DNA of 36,197 bases from the NCBI GenBank assembly GCA_016901755.1, contig JACJKV010000027.1, positions 1 to 36,197 of the forward strand. Direction: 5' to 3'. A model generated the notes under the pieces. That model was not told the origin of the DNA. It ran no database searches and worked only from the letters and a program-made list of their open reading frames with translations. Numbering within the stretch: the first letter of the stretch is position 1; each line of letters begins with the position of its first letter. Of the stretch, positions 8,066-16,024 are shown one piece after another. The position numbers were made by a program, and so were the translations under genes. Source of the stretch: Thomasclavelia spiroformis. Its GTDB lineage: Bacteria; Bacillota_I; Bacilli_A; Erysipelotrichales; Coprobacillaceae.

Positions 8066-9235
8066 TTAGTCTTGAACACCTACATATGCACCGTCTTTGA
8101 TAATGACTGCTTTTGGTGTTTTGCTTACTTCTCCGTTTTTTGACCAAGTCATCTTTGTTCCAGTAACTCCGTTGAATTCCATAGAAGTAAACTGCTCAAT
8201 CAATATATCAGCAATTTCTGAATTGCTCATATCAGGTGTTGCTTTTCCTTCAGTTAAAGCATTATAGATTGCATAAATACAATCATATGCATCAGCAGCA
8301 AACTGATTTGGAGTTTCTTCATATTTTTCTTCATATTTTTTAACAAAGTTAGCAGTTAATTCATCAGTTGCATCAGCTGAGAATGGTGTTAATAAATAAA
8401 CACCTTCTGCTAAACTCTTATCAAAACCTTTTAATGATAAGATACCATCCATACCATCAACACCAAAGAAAGTAGGTTCATAACCCATCTTATCTGCCTG
8501 TGTTAAAATTAATGAAGCAGGTTGATAGTAAATTGGTAAATAAACAACATCAGCACCTTTAGATTGTGCATCTTTTAACTGAACGTTGAAATCTGTAGCA
8601 CTTGAATTATCAAATGATGATTCAGAAACAACTTCCAAACCGATTTCTTTAGCTTCAGCAACAAACTTCTGATAAATTCCTGTTGAATAGTTGTCATCAC
8701 TCTTATAAATAACTGCAACTTTTGTTCCAATTTCAGAATGTGACTTGATGTAATCAGCAGATGCTGATCCCTGGTTAGGATCAGTAAAGCACATCTGATA
8801 AACATATCCAAATGACTCTGTATATTTTGCATCTTTGTAAATGACTGTTGGTGAAGATGCAGATGGTGTTAAAGCAAAAGTAGTATCATCAGCATAATTT
8901 TGTGATACAGCTGCACCAGCACTAGAAGTTACTGTTGCAAGTCCAATTTGCATTCCCCAGTCTTTTAAGCTTCCATAAGCTGTTGGTGATTTTTCAGGAT
9001 CAGCAACATCATCTTCCATTTTGAATTCTAACTGAATTCCATCTTTTTCATTAACTTCTTCAATAGCTAATTCTACGGCGTTTTTTACTGCATTCCCATA
9101 AACAGCGTTATCGCCAGTCAATGGTCCAGAGATACCAATTTTGAAAGTATTACTATCACTTGAACCACCAGATCCACCACAAGCTACTAACATACTAGAT
9201 GCAGCAACTAAGGCTAAAATCTTTTTCAGTTTCAT
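8066..9235 (-). CDS. livJ: Branched-chain amino-acid-binding lipoprotein LivJ/LivK
   Basis: Extracellular, membrane-anchored receptor that captures leucine, isoleucine or valine and delivers it to LivHM. Residues 1-19 are a lipoprotein signal with lipobox LVAC (Cys19), followed by a Gly/Ser linker. The mature part is a type I periplasmic-binding fold with the typical opening FKIGISGPLTGDNAVYGNAVKNAV cut here for description, and the hinge ATVTSSAGAAVS. ATG at 9235 is preferred over an in-frame one at 9259 because GAGGGGG sits seven bases upstream. Length is 389 residues. First gene of the operon, with a clear promoter upstream. Exact amino-acid preference is not readable. Confidence 0.93.
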   Translation of the reverse strand: MKLKKILALVAASSMLVACGGSGGSSDSNTFKIGISGPLTGDNAVYGNAVKNAVELAIEEVNEKDGIQLEFKMEDDVADPEKSPTAYGSLKDWGMQIGLATVTSSAGAAVSQNYADDTTFALTPSASSPTVIYKDAKYTESFGYVYQMCFTDPNQGSASADYIKSHSEIGTKVAVIYKSDDNYSTGIYQKFVAEAKEIGLEVVSESSFDNSSATDFNVQLKDAQSKGADVVYLPIYYQPASLILTQADKMGYEPTFFGVDGMDGILSLKGFDKSLAEGVYLLTPFSADATDELTANFVKKYEEKYEETPNQFAADAYDCIYAIYNALTEGKATPDMSNSEIADILIEQFTSMEFNGVTGTKMTWSKNGEVSKTPKAVIIKDGAYVGVQD

Positions 9236-9270
9236 AATTATCCCCCTCTTTGTATTCAATTATACATAAT

Positions 9271-9298
9271 ATTATAAGTTTTTTTTATAACAAGTCAA
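9271..9298 (-). promoter_or_regulatory. Promoter of the liv operon
   Basis: On the minus strand a -35 TTGACT (9298-9293) and a -10 TATAAT (9276-9271) are 16 bases apart, with an A8 run in the spacer. The transcription start should lie near 9264, leaving a leader of about 28 bases before the livJ ATG. No riboswitch or attenuator fits in so short a leader. Confidence 0.75.
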
Positions 9299-9374
9299 TA
9301 ACTTTTCTAATCAGGATATAAAAAAGATTCAGCCTTAAAATTATTTATCACAAATTATTTTATTTGATAAATCC

Positions 9375-9404
9375 AAAAAAAAGATACCTCGAACAGGCAT
9401 CTTC
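9375..9404 (-). terminator. Terminator of argF
   Basis: Minus-strand AAGATGCCT and GGTATCTT form a hairpin around TTCG-type loop bases, followed by eight T residues, 10 bases after the argF stop codon. Confidence 0.8.
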
Positions 9405-9409
9405 ATTAT

Positions 9410-10405
9410 TTATTCAACATCTCTGCCAATGGTTGCTACCATGACAGCCTTAATTGTATGCATTCTATTTTCAGCTTCATCAAATACAACCGAATTTTCA
9501 GATCTGAAGACTTCATCTTCTACTTCACGGATATCAATCCCAGCTTCCTTTTTCATTCTTGCCACTTCTGTTTCAAAATCATGGAAAGAAGGCAGACAAT
9601 GCATGAACAAAGTTGATTTCTTACCAGTTTTTTTCATCATTTCCTGAGTCACTTTAAATGGAGACAACATTTGAACTCTTGGTTTATATAAACTTTCATC
9701 TTCTCCCATACTTACCCAGATATCTGTGTAAATAACATCGGCATCTTTAACAGCTAAATCCACATTATCAGTTACTTCTATCTTTCCACCAGATTTTTCA
9801 GCTTCCTGTTTGCAGTATGATAATACTTCGGGATCAATCTGCAGTTCTTTTGGCCCAAGACAAACAAAATGCATTCCCATTTTGACAGCACCATACATTA
9901 AACCATAACAGACATTATTTCTAATATCACCAGTAAAAACAAATTTAATGTCTTTGAGCGGTTTATCCAAATGTTCTTCTATTGTCAGAAAATCTGCCAG
10001 CGTTTGTGTAGGATGATCAACATCAGTTAATCCATTCCATACTGGAACCCCTGAATATTTTGCCAGATCTTCAACTGTTTTCTGTTTATATCCTCTAAAT
10101 TCTATACCATCATACATTCTTCCTAATACTTTAGCTGTATCCTCAATGGATTCTTTTTTCCCCATTTGCGAATTTGTCAGAAACGTTACATGACCACCTT
10201 CGTCTAATGCTGCTACTTCAAAGGAACAACGGGTTCTAGTTGATGTTTTCTCAAATATCAATACGATATTTTTACCATCCAGATATTTTTTGATTTTTCC
10301 TTCTTTTTTATCTTTTTTTAGCTGATGTGCCAAATCTAAAAGATATCTGATTTCTGCTTGAGAAAAATCCTTTAAAGTTAAAAAACTTCTATTTTTTAAA
10401 TTCAT
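9410..10405 (-). CDS. argF: Ornithine carbamoyltransferase
   Basis: Transfers the carbamoyl group from carbamoyl phosphate to ornithine, making citrulline for ArgG. The carbamoyl-phosphate motif [12 protein letters not shown] lies near residue 54, HPTQTLADF near residue 130 and the ornithine-site HCLPSFHD near residue 265-272; families usually have HCLPAFHD, so Ala to Ser is a minor change. Starting at ATG 10405 gives 331 residues, the standard size, with AAGGGGGGA upstream; an ATG at 10459 would add 18 residues and overlap the promoter. With argG and argH nearby and no arcA or arcC beside it, a biosynthetic role is more likely than the catabolic ArcB role, though sequence alone cannot fully separate the two. 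Confidence 0.93.
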   Translation of the reverse strand: MNLKNRSFLTLKDFSQAEIRYLLDLAHQLKKDKKEGKIKKYLDGKNIVLIFEKTSTRTRCSFEVAALDEGGHVTFLTNSQMGKKESIEDTAKVLGRMYDGIEFRGYKQKTVEDLAKYSGVPVWNGLTDVDHPTQTLADFLTIEEHLDKPLKDIKFVFTGDIRNNVCYGLMYGAVKMGMHFVCLGPKELQIDPEVLSYCKQEAEKSGGKIEVTDNVDLAVKDADVIYTDIWVSMGEDESLYKPRVQMLSPFKVTQEMMKKTGKKSTLFMHCLPSFHDFETEVARMKKEAGIDIREVEDEVFRSENSVVFDEAENRMHTIKAVMVATIGRDVE

Positions 10406-10430
10406 ATCGCATCCCCCCTTTAATGATATA

Positions 10431-10459
10431 ATTCTAACAAAATATGATGTTTTCTTCAA
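10431..10459 (-). promoter_or_regulatory. Promoter of argF
   Basis: TTGAAG (10459-10454) and TAGAAT (10436-10431) on the minus strand are separated by 17 bases. The predicted start is about 20 bases before the argF ATG. Confidence 0.65.
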
Positions 10460-10462
10460 TAA

Positions 10463-10478
10463 TGATAAATATTTATTA
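10463..10478. promoter_or_regulatory. Candidate ARG box (ArgR operator)
   Basis: The palindrome TGATAAATATTTATTA contains a perfect 12-bp core ATAAATATTTAT and resembles the TGAATAAATATTCA pattern of ArgR operators. It touches the -35 of argF and sits upstream of the plus-strand promoter of the DUF1846 gene. AT-rich palindromes arise easily by chance in this genome, so this is a suggestion only. Confidence 0.35.
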
Positions 10479-10483
10479 TTTTA

Positions 10484-10511
10484 TTTCAAAAAAAAGAGTT
10501 TTATATATAAT
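10484..10511 (+). promoter_or_regulatory. Promoter of the DUF1846 gene
   Basis: A -10 TATAAT is present at 10506-10511 with a weak -35 (TTTCAA, 10484-10489) 16 bases upstream. The start would be near 10518, just before the AGGGAGA ribosome site. Confidence 0.5.
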
Positions 10512-10533
10512 AGAAAACAGGGAGAAATTAGAA

Positions 10534-12018
10534 ATGAAAAAAATAGGATTTAGTAATGAAAAATATATAGAATTACAGTCAAAACATATTAAAGACAGAA
10601 TTAAACAGTTTGATAACAAACTATATTTAGAATTTGGTGGGAAACTTTTCGATGACCACCATGCTTCACGTGTATTACCTGGTTTTGAACCAGACAGTAA
10701 ACTTAAAATGCTGCTGGCATTAAAACAGGATTCAGAAATTATCATTGTTATTAATGCCAATGATATCGAAAATAATAAGATTCGTGGGGATATAGGTATC
10801 ACTTACGATATGGAAGTTTTAAGACTCATCGATGCTTTTCAAAATATCGGACTTTACGTTGGCAGCGTGACTATCACTCGATTTGAAAATCAGCCACATG
10901 CCCTTATTTTTCAAAAGAAACTAGAATCTCTAGGAATTCGTGTATTTAGACATTACACGATCGATGGTTATCCAAATGATGTAGAAAAAATTGTTTCAGA
11001 AGAGGGATTTGGTAAAAATGACTATATTGAAACCACAAAACCACTAGTCGTAGTAACAGCACCAGGTCCAGGAAGTGGCAAAATGGCTACCTGTTTATCA
11101 CAGCTTTATCATGATTATGTCCGTGGAATCAAAGCTGGTTATGCTAAATTTGAAACTTTTCCAATTTGGAACATTCCATTAAAACATCCTGTTAATTTAG
11201 CTTATGAAGCAGCAACAGCTGATTTAAATGATGTTAACATGATCGATCCATTTCATTTGGATGCTTACGGTGAAACAACCGTTAATTATAATCGTGATGT
11301 TGAAATTTTCCCGGTTCTGGAATCAACATTTAAAAAGATCATGTCAACATGTCCATATCAGTCACCAACCGATATGGGAGTTAATATGGCAGGAAACTGT
11401 ATCATTGATGATGAAGCCTGCAAAGAAGCCAGCAAGGAAGAAATTATTAGACGTTACTTCCAGATCAAACTGGATTATAAACGTGGCCTGATCAGTAAAT
11501 CTGCAATCTCTAAAATTGAAGCCATCATGTTATCTCTGGATTTAAAACCTAGTGACAGAAAATGTGTAAACTATGCCTTAGAAATAGAAGAAAAAACAAA
11601 CAATCCTGGTTTTGCTATCGAATTAAATGATGGAAAAATCATTACCGGAAAAACATCATCATTATTAGGTTGTGCATCAGCCTGTCTGATCAATGCATTA
11701 AAATACCTGGCAGGTATCGATGACGAAATCTTACTGATTGAACCAGAAGTTATTGAACCAGTATCATTATTAAAAACATCTATTCTTAAAAATAAAAATC
11801 CGCGTTTGCATACTGATGAAGTACTGCTAGCTTTATCAATTTCAGCAAACCACAACGTCAACGCAAAAAAAGCTTTAGCCTGTATTGCTCAGCTTCAGCT
11901 TTGTGAAGCACATTCTTCAGTTATTCTTTCCGAAGTTGATAATTCAACTTTAAGAAAACTGGGAATCCGTCTAACTTGCGAAGATAAATTTCAATTCAGA
12001 AAAATCTATCAGAAATAA
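10534..12018 (+). CDS. DUF1846 (UPF0371) family protein
   Basis: A conserved cytosolic protein of unknown function found widely in Bacillota. Starting at ATG 10534 gives 494 residues, the usual size, and that ATG has CAGGGAGA about eight bases upstream; the reading frame is open 90 bases further but that part lies over the promoter. Recognisable blocks are KRIKQ-type N-terminal residues followed by YLEFGGKLFDDHHASRVLPGF, the glycine loop VTAPGPGSGKMATC (about residues 177-190, P-loop-like) and FPIWNIPLKHPVNLAYEAATADL. The glycine loop suggests nucleotide or phosphate binding but no reaction has been established to my knowledge. It is divergent from argF with about 130 bases between the two start codons, raising a possible metabolic link to arginine or ornithine. 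Confidence 0.88.
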   Translation: MKKIGFSNEKYIELQSKHIKDRIKQFDNKLYLEFGGKLFDDHHASRVLPGFEPDSKLKMLLALKQDSEIIIVINANDIENNKIRGDIGITYDMEVLRLIDAFQNIGLYVGSVTITRFENQPHALIFQKKLESLGIRVFRHYTIDGYPNDVEKIVSEEGFGKNDYIETTKPLVVVTAPGPGSGKMATCLSQLYHDYVRGIKAGYAKFETFPIWNIPLKHPVNLAYEAATADLNDVNMIDPFHLDAYGETTVNYNRDVEIFPVLESTFKKIMSTCPYQSPTDMGVNMAGNCIIDDEACKEASKEEIIRRYFQIKLDYKRGLISKSAISKIEAIMLSLDLKPSDRKCVNYALEIEEKTNNPGFAIELNDGKIITGKTSSLLGCASACLINALKYLAGIDDEILLIEPEVIEPVSLLKTSILKNKNPRLHTDEVLLALSISANHNVNAKKALACIAQLQLCEAHSSVILSEVDNSTLRKLGIRLTCEDKFQFRKIYQK

Positions 12019-12059
12019 AAAAAGATATTCCAAATTTTACGGAATATCTTTTAATTTTT
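12018..12059. terminator. Bidirectional terminator between the DUF1846 gene and hflX
   Basis: AAAAGATATTCC pairs with GGAATATCTTTT across a nine-base loop, with A and T runs on either flank. The hairpin fills the gap between two convergent genes and includes the hflX stop region. Confidence 0.8.
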
Positions 12060-13256
12060 CAGGATATAAGAATAATATTGACTTATTTCTCTCCTTTTTG
12101 CTTCTATTTTTACATAAATATATTCATCTGAATATTGAGTATCAATCACCTGACAGTCATGACAGAGCTGCTTATAAATCTCACCCTGATCATAAGGTAT
12201 ACTTAATTCAAATATTTCATATTGTTTAAAGAGAAGATGAGCAATTTCATCTTCCAGCAGATCTAAACCAATTTTTTTCTTTGCTGAGATAAAAACATAG
12301 GGTGATTCAGGATGAATGAAAGCATGGCCTCCTAAATCAGTTTTATTATAAACATAGAGCATAGGTGTATGTTCGACCCCTAATGATTTTAAAACCTGAT
12401 TAGTTGTCTCAATCTGTCTGGAATAATCCTGATTGCTGCCATCAACAACATGCAAAAGCAAATCTGCCTCTTTAACTTCTTCTAAGGTAGAGCGAAAAGC
12501 CTGAATAAGATGATGCGGTAAACGATCAATAAAACCAACGGTATCAGTCAACAGACACGTATGATTTTTTATTTTCACTTTACGCGTTGCCGTTTCCAAA
12601 GTTGCAAAAAGCATATCTTCCTGAAATACCTTTTTATGTTTTTCTTGACAGAAAGCATTTAATAAAGTTGACTTGCCACTATTGGTATAACCTACTAAAG
12701 CAATAACAAAAACATCATTATTTTTTCTTCTTTGTCTTTGTACCTGTCGCTGTTTAACGATTGCCTGTAATTCCTTTTTGGCCTTAGAAAGTTTTCTGGC
12801 AATTATTCGGCGATCCAGTTCAATCTGTTTTTCACCACGGCCACGAAATCCAGATCCTCCCTGCTGATGAGACAGGTGTTCCTGCATCCCAGCCAAACGT
12901 GGTAAAAGATATTGATTTTTTGCAATTTCAACCTGTAATTTTGCTTCTTTGGTTCTAGCTCTTTTTTCGAAAATCTGTAAAATCAGATCATTGCGATCCA
13001 TGATCCGACACTGTAAAATATCGCTAAGATTTCTCACCTGCAGCGGTGTCAGTTCGTTATCAAAAATAACTGCTTCATCGTCAATCATCTTTTTCAGTTC
13101 TTCGGTTTTTCCTTTACCTATATAGGTTGCTGGATTTATTTTTTCAATATTTTGAACCAGTACATTACTGACTTCTATCTGGCAGGCATGACAAAGCGAT
13201 TTGAGTTCTTCATATAAGTAGGATTCCTGGTTTGTCATGACAAGTATTGCTTTCAT
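12051..13256 (-). CDS. hflX: Ribosome-associated GTPase HflX
   Basis: A GTPase that binds the 50S subunit and splits stalled ribosomes under stress. The N-terminal HflX domain carries NVLVQNIEKINPATYIGKGK and VIFDNELTPLQVRNL; a glycine-rich segment QQGGSGFRGRGEKQIELDRR precedes the G domain. G motifs are clear: G1 GYTNSGKST, G3 DTVGFI, G4 NKTDL, and G5 near VFISAKK. ATG 13256 gives 401 residues and has GAGGTGG just upstream; an in-frame GTG at 13265 lies within that ribosome site and is rejected. The upstream sequence TTTTCA-17-TAGAAT may be its promoter. Divergent from the YlbJ-like gene with only 40 bases between. Confidence 0.93.
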   Translation of the reverse strand: MKAILVMTNQESYLYEELKSLCHACQIEVSNVLVQNIEKINPATYIGKGKTEELKKMIDDEAVIFDNELTPLQVRNLSDILQCRIMDRNDLILQIFEKRARTKEAKLQVEIAKNQYLLPRLAGMQEHLSHQQGGSGFRGRGEKQIELDRRIIARKLSKAKKELQAIVKQRQVQRQRRKNNDVFVIALVGYTNSGKSTLLNAFCQEKHKKVFQEDMLFATLETATRKVKIKNHTCLLTDTVGFIDRLPHHLIQAFRSTLEEVKEADLLLHVVDGSNQDYSRQIETTNQVLKSLGVEHTPMLYVYNKTDLGGHAFIHPESPYVFISAKKKIGLDLLEDEIAHLLFKQYEIFELSIPYDQGEIYKQLCHDCQVIDTQYSDEYIYVKIEAKRREISQYYSYILKN

Positions 13257-13296
13257 TCTATCCACCTCTTCAGTATTCTATCAATTAGGAGCTGCT

Positions 13297-14199
13297 ATGA
13301 AAAGATATAATAACATTTTAACTTTAATTCTGGTAACATTTTTAACCATCTTTTCCTTTTTTCATATGTTTACGATCGTCCATGTTTCTCAAGAAGTCAT
13401 AAATATTGTCTTCGATAATTTACTGCCATCTTTATTGCCATTTATGATTTTAACATCGCTATGTCTAAATTTAGGAATTCTTGATATTTTCAGCTATATT
13501 ATCCAGAAACCATTTTACTGGCTGTTTTCCTTAACCCCTATGATGTCTTCATTATATTTTGTATCGTTTTTCTGTGGTTATCCTACTAATGTCAAGCTCA
13601 TCAAAGAGGCTTATGAGCTGCACTATATTAATATCAATGAATTACAGCATTTGTTACACATTGCATCATTCAGTTCAATTTCTTTTATTTTTGTATCATT
13701 GAAAACACCTTATGCTTCACTGCTGTGGATTTCGCACTTATTACCTAGTCTTATTTTGGCGGTTTTTTATAAACACAAAAAACAGAAGATCAGCTTTAAA
13801 CAATCTATTCAGGTCATGAAACAGCCTCACCTGACATTTGTCAAAGCTTTTAAAAAAAGTATTATTTCAAGTATCTATGCTTTTATATTCATTTTAGGAT
13901 ATATGCTTATTTTTCAGTTTATTGGCTCATTTTTAGAAGAACTGTTAGGCTGCAGTTTATTGATTGATATTATCAAAGGAACTATGGAATTCAGCAGCGG
14001 TTCATTACATCTTGTATCCAAATATCTGCCAGCAGTAGCTTTTTTCTTATCCTTTGGCAGTTTCAGTGTAATGATGCAAGCGGATAACCTGCTGGAAGAC
14101 ATTCCTTATTCATTTAAACAATACTTTTTGGTACGCCTTTATCACGGTTTATTTTCTGCTGTTATCTGTTTTTTACTGATATCTTTATTTATAGATTGA
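13297..14199 (+). CDS. YlbJ-like membrane protein with nucleoside-recognition (Gate) domains
   Basis: A 300-residue integral membrane protein with about eight hydrophobic segments. The pattern FDNLLPSLLPFMILTSLCLNLG near residue 40 and FFCGYPTNVKLIKEAYE near residue 90 match the YlbJ/Gate family (sporulation integral membrane proteins and relatives), where the Gly-Tyr-Pro turn is conserved. A second Gate-like copy is suggested by LLIDIIKGTMEFSSGSLHL near residue 230. It is shorter than Bacillus YlbJ (about 400 residues), so a strict ortholog is uncertain. ATG 13297 is chosen because AGGAG lies seven bases upstream; the frame extends 60 bases further without a ribosome site. The transported substrate is unknown. 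Confidence 0.7.
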   Translation: MKRYNNILTLILVTFLTIFSFFHMFTIVHVSQEVINIVFDNLLPSLLPFMILTSLCLNLGILDIFSYIIQKPFYWLFSLTPMMSSLYFVSFFCGYPTNVKLIKEAYELHYININELQHLLHIASFSSISFIFVSLKTPYASLLWISHLLPSLILAVFYKHKKQKISFKQSIQVMKQPHLTFVKAFKKSIISSIYAFIFILGYMLIFQFIGSFLEELLGCSLLIDIIKGTMEFSSGSLHLVSKYLPAVAFFLSFGSFSVMMQADNLLEDIPYSFKQYFLVRLYHGLFSAVICFLLISLFID

Positions 14200-14224
14200 A
14201 CTCTTGACAACTTTCATATATAAT
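14196..14224 (+). promoter_or_regulatory. Promoter of the PerR-like gene
   Basis: TTGAAC (14196-14201) and TATAAT (14219-14224) have a 17-base spacer. The -35 overlaps the stop codon of the YlbJ-like gene. Transcription should begin inside the palindrome described in the next entry. Confidence 0.75.
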
Positions 14225-14226
14225 AG

Positions 14227-14241
14227 CAGTAATCATTACTA
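14227..14241. promoter_or_regulatory. PerR/Fur-type operator (7-1-7 palindrome)
   Basis: CAGTAATCATTACTA has the 7-1-7 layout of a PER box (TTATAATNATTATAA) and keeps the central TAATCATTA. It lies directly after the -10 element and over the likely transcription start of the PerR-like gene, so autorepression is expected. Confidence 0.6.
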
Positions 14242-14255
14242 TTAAGGAGGTCATT

Positions 14256-14645
14256 ATGAAAACAGCAAAAATCAGATATTCCAAACAGCGTGAACTGATT
14301 CTTTTAAATCTTCAAAGCCGTAGTGACCACCCTACTGCCGAAATGATTTATCAAGACTTAAAATCTCAACATCCTAATTTAAGTCTAGGAACAGTTTATC
14401 GTAACCTGAATCAGTTATGTGAGAACCATCAGATCTTAAAACTTGATATTGGTGGTCCAATGGTAAGATATGATGGAAATATTCAGCCACATATTCATTT
14501 TATTTGTGATCAATGTGGAAAAATTTATGATATTGAAGCTAATGATCAGCTTCTGCTTGAACAACTAAAATCTAATCATTCTCATCAGATTAACAGTATT
14601 CATATCAGACTTACTGGCATCTGTCAGGAATGCTCATGTCAATAA
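14256..14645 (+). CDS. perR: Fur-family transcriptional repressor, PerR-like
   Basis: Metal-dependent repressor of the Fur superfamily; PerR members sense peroxide through metal-catalysed oxidation of histidines. The 129-residue protein has a winged helix with LSLGTVYRNLNQL (residues 42-54) and the dimerisation part with structural zinc cysteines C84-X2-C87 and CQEC near residues 123-126. Candidate regulatory-metal ligands match PerR positions: H25, D73, H79, H81 and D92. This pattern favours PerR over ferric uptake or zinc regulators, but ligand residues alone cannot exclude Fur. An AAGGAGG ribosome site precedes ATG. A PER-box-like operator overlaps its promoter. A second family member lies at 20398-20772. 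Confidence 0.82.
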   Translation: MKTAKIRYSKQRELILLNLQSRSDHPTAEMIYQDLKSQHPNLSLGTVYRNLNQLCENHQILKLDIGGPMVRYDGNIQPHIHFICDQCGKIYDIEANDQLLLEQLKSNHSHQINSIHIRLTGICQECSCQ

Positions 14646-14669
14646 AAAGCAGCTACGCTGCTTTTTTAG
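14645..14669 (+). terminator. Terminator of the PerR-like gene
   Basis: AAAAAGCAGC pairs with GCTGCTTTTTT around TAC. The hairpin starts at the stop codon, and the next gene begins only about 10 bases after it, so that gene depends on read-through unless it has a hidden promoter. Confidence 0.8.
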
Positions 14670-14678
14670 CTCAAAAAC

Positions 14679-15368
14679 ATGATTTCTTTTATATATAGAA
14701 TATTTCTACTCTATCCTTACTGGTTATTGAAAATTATATTTCAGGGTTTATGGCATTTTTTTAAAACTGTTTTCTTTTTTCATATCAATGAAAAAAAGCT
14801 TGATAATCTTACTGGACTGGAATTTGAGATTCTGATCAGTAAAATTCTAAAAAAAAGTGGTTATCGGCATGTAACATTAACAAAAAGCAGTAATGACTAT
14901 GGAATTGATATCCTGGCTAAAAAAAATCATTTGACCTATGGCTTCCAATGCAAACGATATCAGAAAAATATTGGGGTTGAAGCCATTTCTCAAACCAAAG
15001 CCGGTCAGTCATATTATCAGCTGGACTGCGTTGCTGTCATCACCAATTCTTATTTTACCAGCCAGGCAGTTACTTTGGCTCAATGTAATGATATCATGCT
15101 CATAGATCGTTTACAGCTTTTAAAAATGATAAAAAGAACAAAAACAGATTTACACTGTATTCCCTTATATGATTATTTTATTGTCTTGATTATCTTATGC
15201 CTTAGCAGTTATTTCTTTTTTCAATCAAAATCGGTTTTTATGTTTGCTTTGATGTCAGGATGTTTTTTCTTGCTGCTTTTTATGATAATCAAAACATTAT
15301 ATTATGAAAAATCACAAAAAAAAGAAAACTATCCCATACATCATTACTTTGATAAAACAAACAGATGA
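14679..15368 (+). CDS. Membrane-anchored Mrr-type restriction endonuclease-like protein
   Basis: A 229-residue protein with a PD-(D/E)XK nuclease domain of the Mrr_cat type between hydrophobic ends. The nuclease core starts at TGLEFEILISKIL (about residues 45-57), followed by DYGIDILAKK with D77 and the QCK motif at 90-92, then the conserved helix-strand VEAISQTKAGQSYY and AVITNSYFTSQA. Residues 5-35 are strongly hydrophobic and two further membrane segments lie near 165-185 and 189-208. Such membrane-bound relatives are common in Bacillota but poorly characterised; a role in DNA uptake defence or turnover is a guess. No ribosome site is visible before ATG and an in-frame stop lies just upstream, so this start is the only long one. 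It sits right after the perR terminator. Confidence 0.75.
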   Translation: MISFIYRIFLLYPYWLLKIIFQGLWHFFKTVFFFHINEKKLDNLTGLEFEILISKILKKSGYRHVTLTKSSNDYGIDILAKKNHLTYGFQCKRYQKNIGVEAISQTKAGQSYYQLDCVAVITNSYFTSQAVTLAQCNDIMLIDRLQLLKMIKRTKTDLHCIPLYDYFIVLIILCLSSYFFFQSKSVFMFALMSGCFFLLLFMIIKTLYYEKSQKKENYPIHHYFDKTNR

Positions 15369-15392
15369 GCATATTACATCTCATCTGTTTTT
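15358..15392. terminator. Bidirectional terminator between the Mrr-like gene and the DUF1461 gene
   Basis: ACAGATGAG pairs with CTCATCTGT, with A-rich bases on the left and five T residues on the right. The stem includes coding bases at the 3' ends of both convergent genes. Confidence 0.75.
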
Positions 15393-16024
15393 AGATAATG
15401 TTTTCTCATTTTAATATATATTCCATAACAAATAAATACTCCAGCTATAACGATTCCAATAATCATCATTAGACAATGCATAAAAAAATCCTGAGGTAAA
15501 ATATTAATAATTGGATCTGTCACTGCATCAAAAATCCAGTAATCATTTCTAAAAACAACTTTATGAAACAAGATGAAAGCCTGATCAAAATCAATAGCAG
15601 CTAACGCTGCAATAATCAGCGGCAAAACAACTGTAATGATAGCCGTCAGTCTAAAAAAGCGGAACTCTCCTTTTTTCAGCTGGCTTAATACTAAAAATAA
15701 GGATGTACAAAATGATACTGCCATGATCATCTGAACGATTTCAAAAATTATTTTGACTTCCTCAAAATGTATTCTTCCCCCTTCAGACATGACAAAATCC
15801 TTTAATACTAATGGTCCCTGATAGAAAATAGACTGATAGCTAATTAGAATGTCGTAATTTTCTTTGATAACAGTGATGGAATATCCTGAAGAAACATCTA
15901 TTGATAAACGATATATATCACTATAGTAAAGCGGTTTAAAAAATACAGTAAATACAATCGCAAAACTGATAATAAAAAACATCAAGGATATACTTGCAAG
16001 TATATCCTTTTTACTATAACTCAT
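15374..16024 (-). CDS. TIGR01906 / DUF1461 family integral membrane protein
   Basis: A 216-residue membrane protein with four main hydrophobic segments: residues 8-28, about 95-113, 125-145 and 182-203. Family hallmarks are HFEEVKIIFE after the first extracellular part and FHKVVFRNDYWIFDAVTDPIINILPQDFF before the last segment, cut here as FRNDYWIFD and ILPQDFF. Its function is not known. It overlaps trmL by 11 bases and has only a distant GGAG upstream, so translation is probably coupled to trmL. It is the third gene of the rdgB-trmL operon. Confidence 0.82.
   Translation of the reverse strand: MSYSKKDILASISLMFFIISFAIVFTVFFKPLYYSDIYRLSIDVSSGYSITVIKENYDILISYQSIFYQGPLVLKDFVMSEGGRIHFEEVKIIFEIVQMIMAVSFCTSLFLVLSQLKKGEFRFFRLTAIITVVLPLIIAALAAIDFDQAFILFHKVVFRNDYWIFDAVTDPIINILPQDFFMHCLMMIIGIVIAGVFICYGIYIKMRKHYLKTDEM

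Noticed and set aside
13257-13265. GTG starts for hflX (13265), the phosphatase (4467), addB (22854), the deacetylase (17241) and rdgB (17131)
   Set aside because: In the first four the GTG is part of the ribosome site of a downstream ATG; in rdgB it lacks a properly spaced site. The ATG starts were used.
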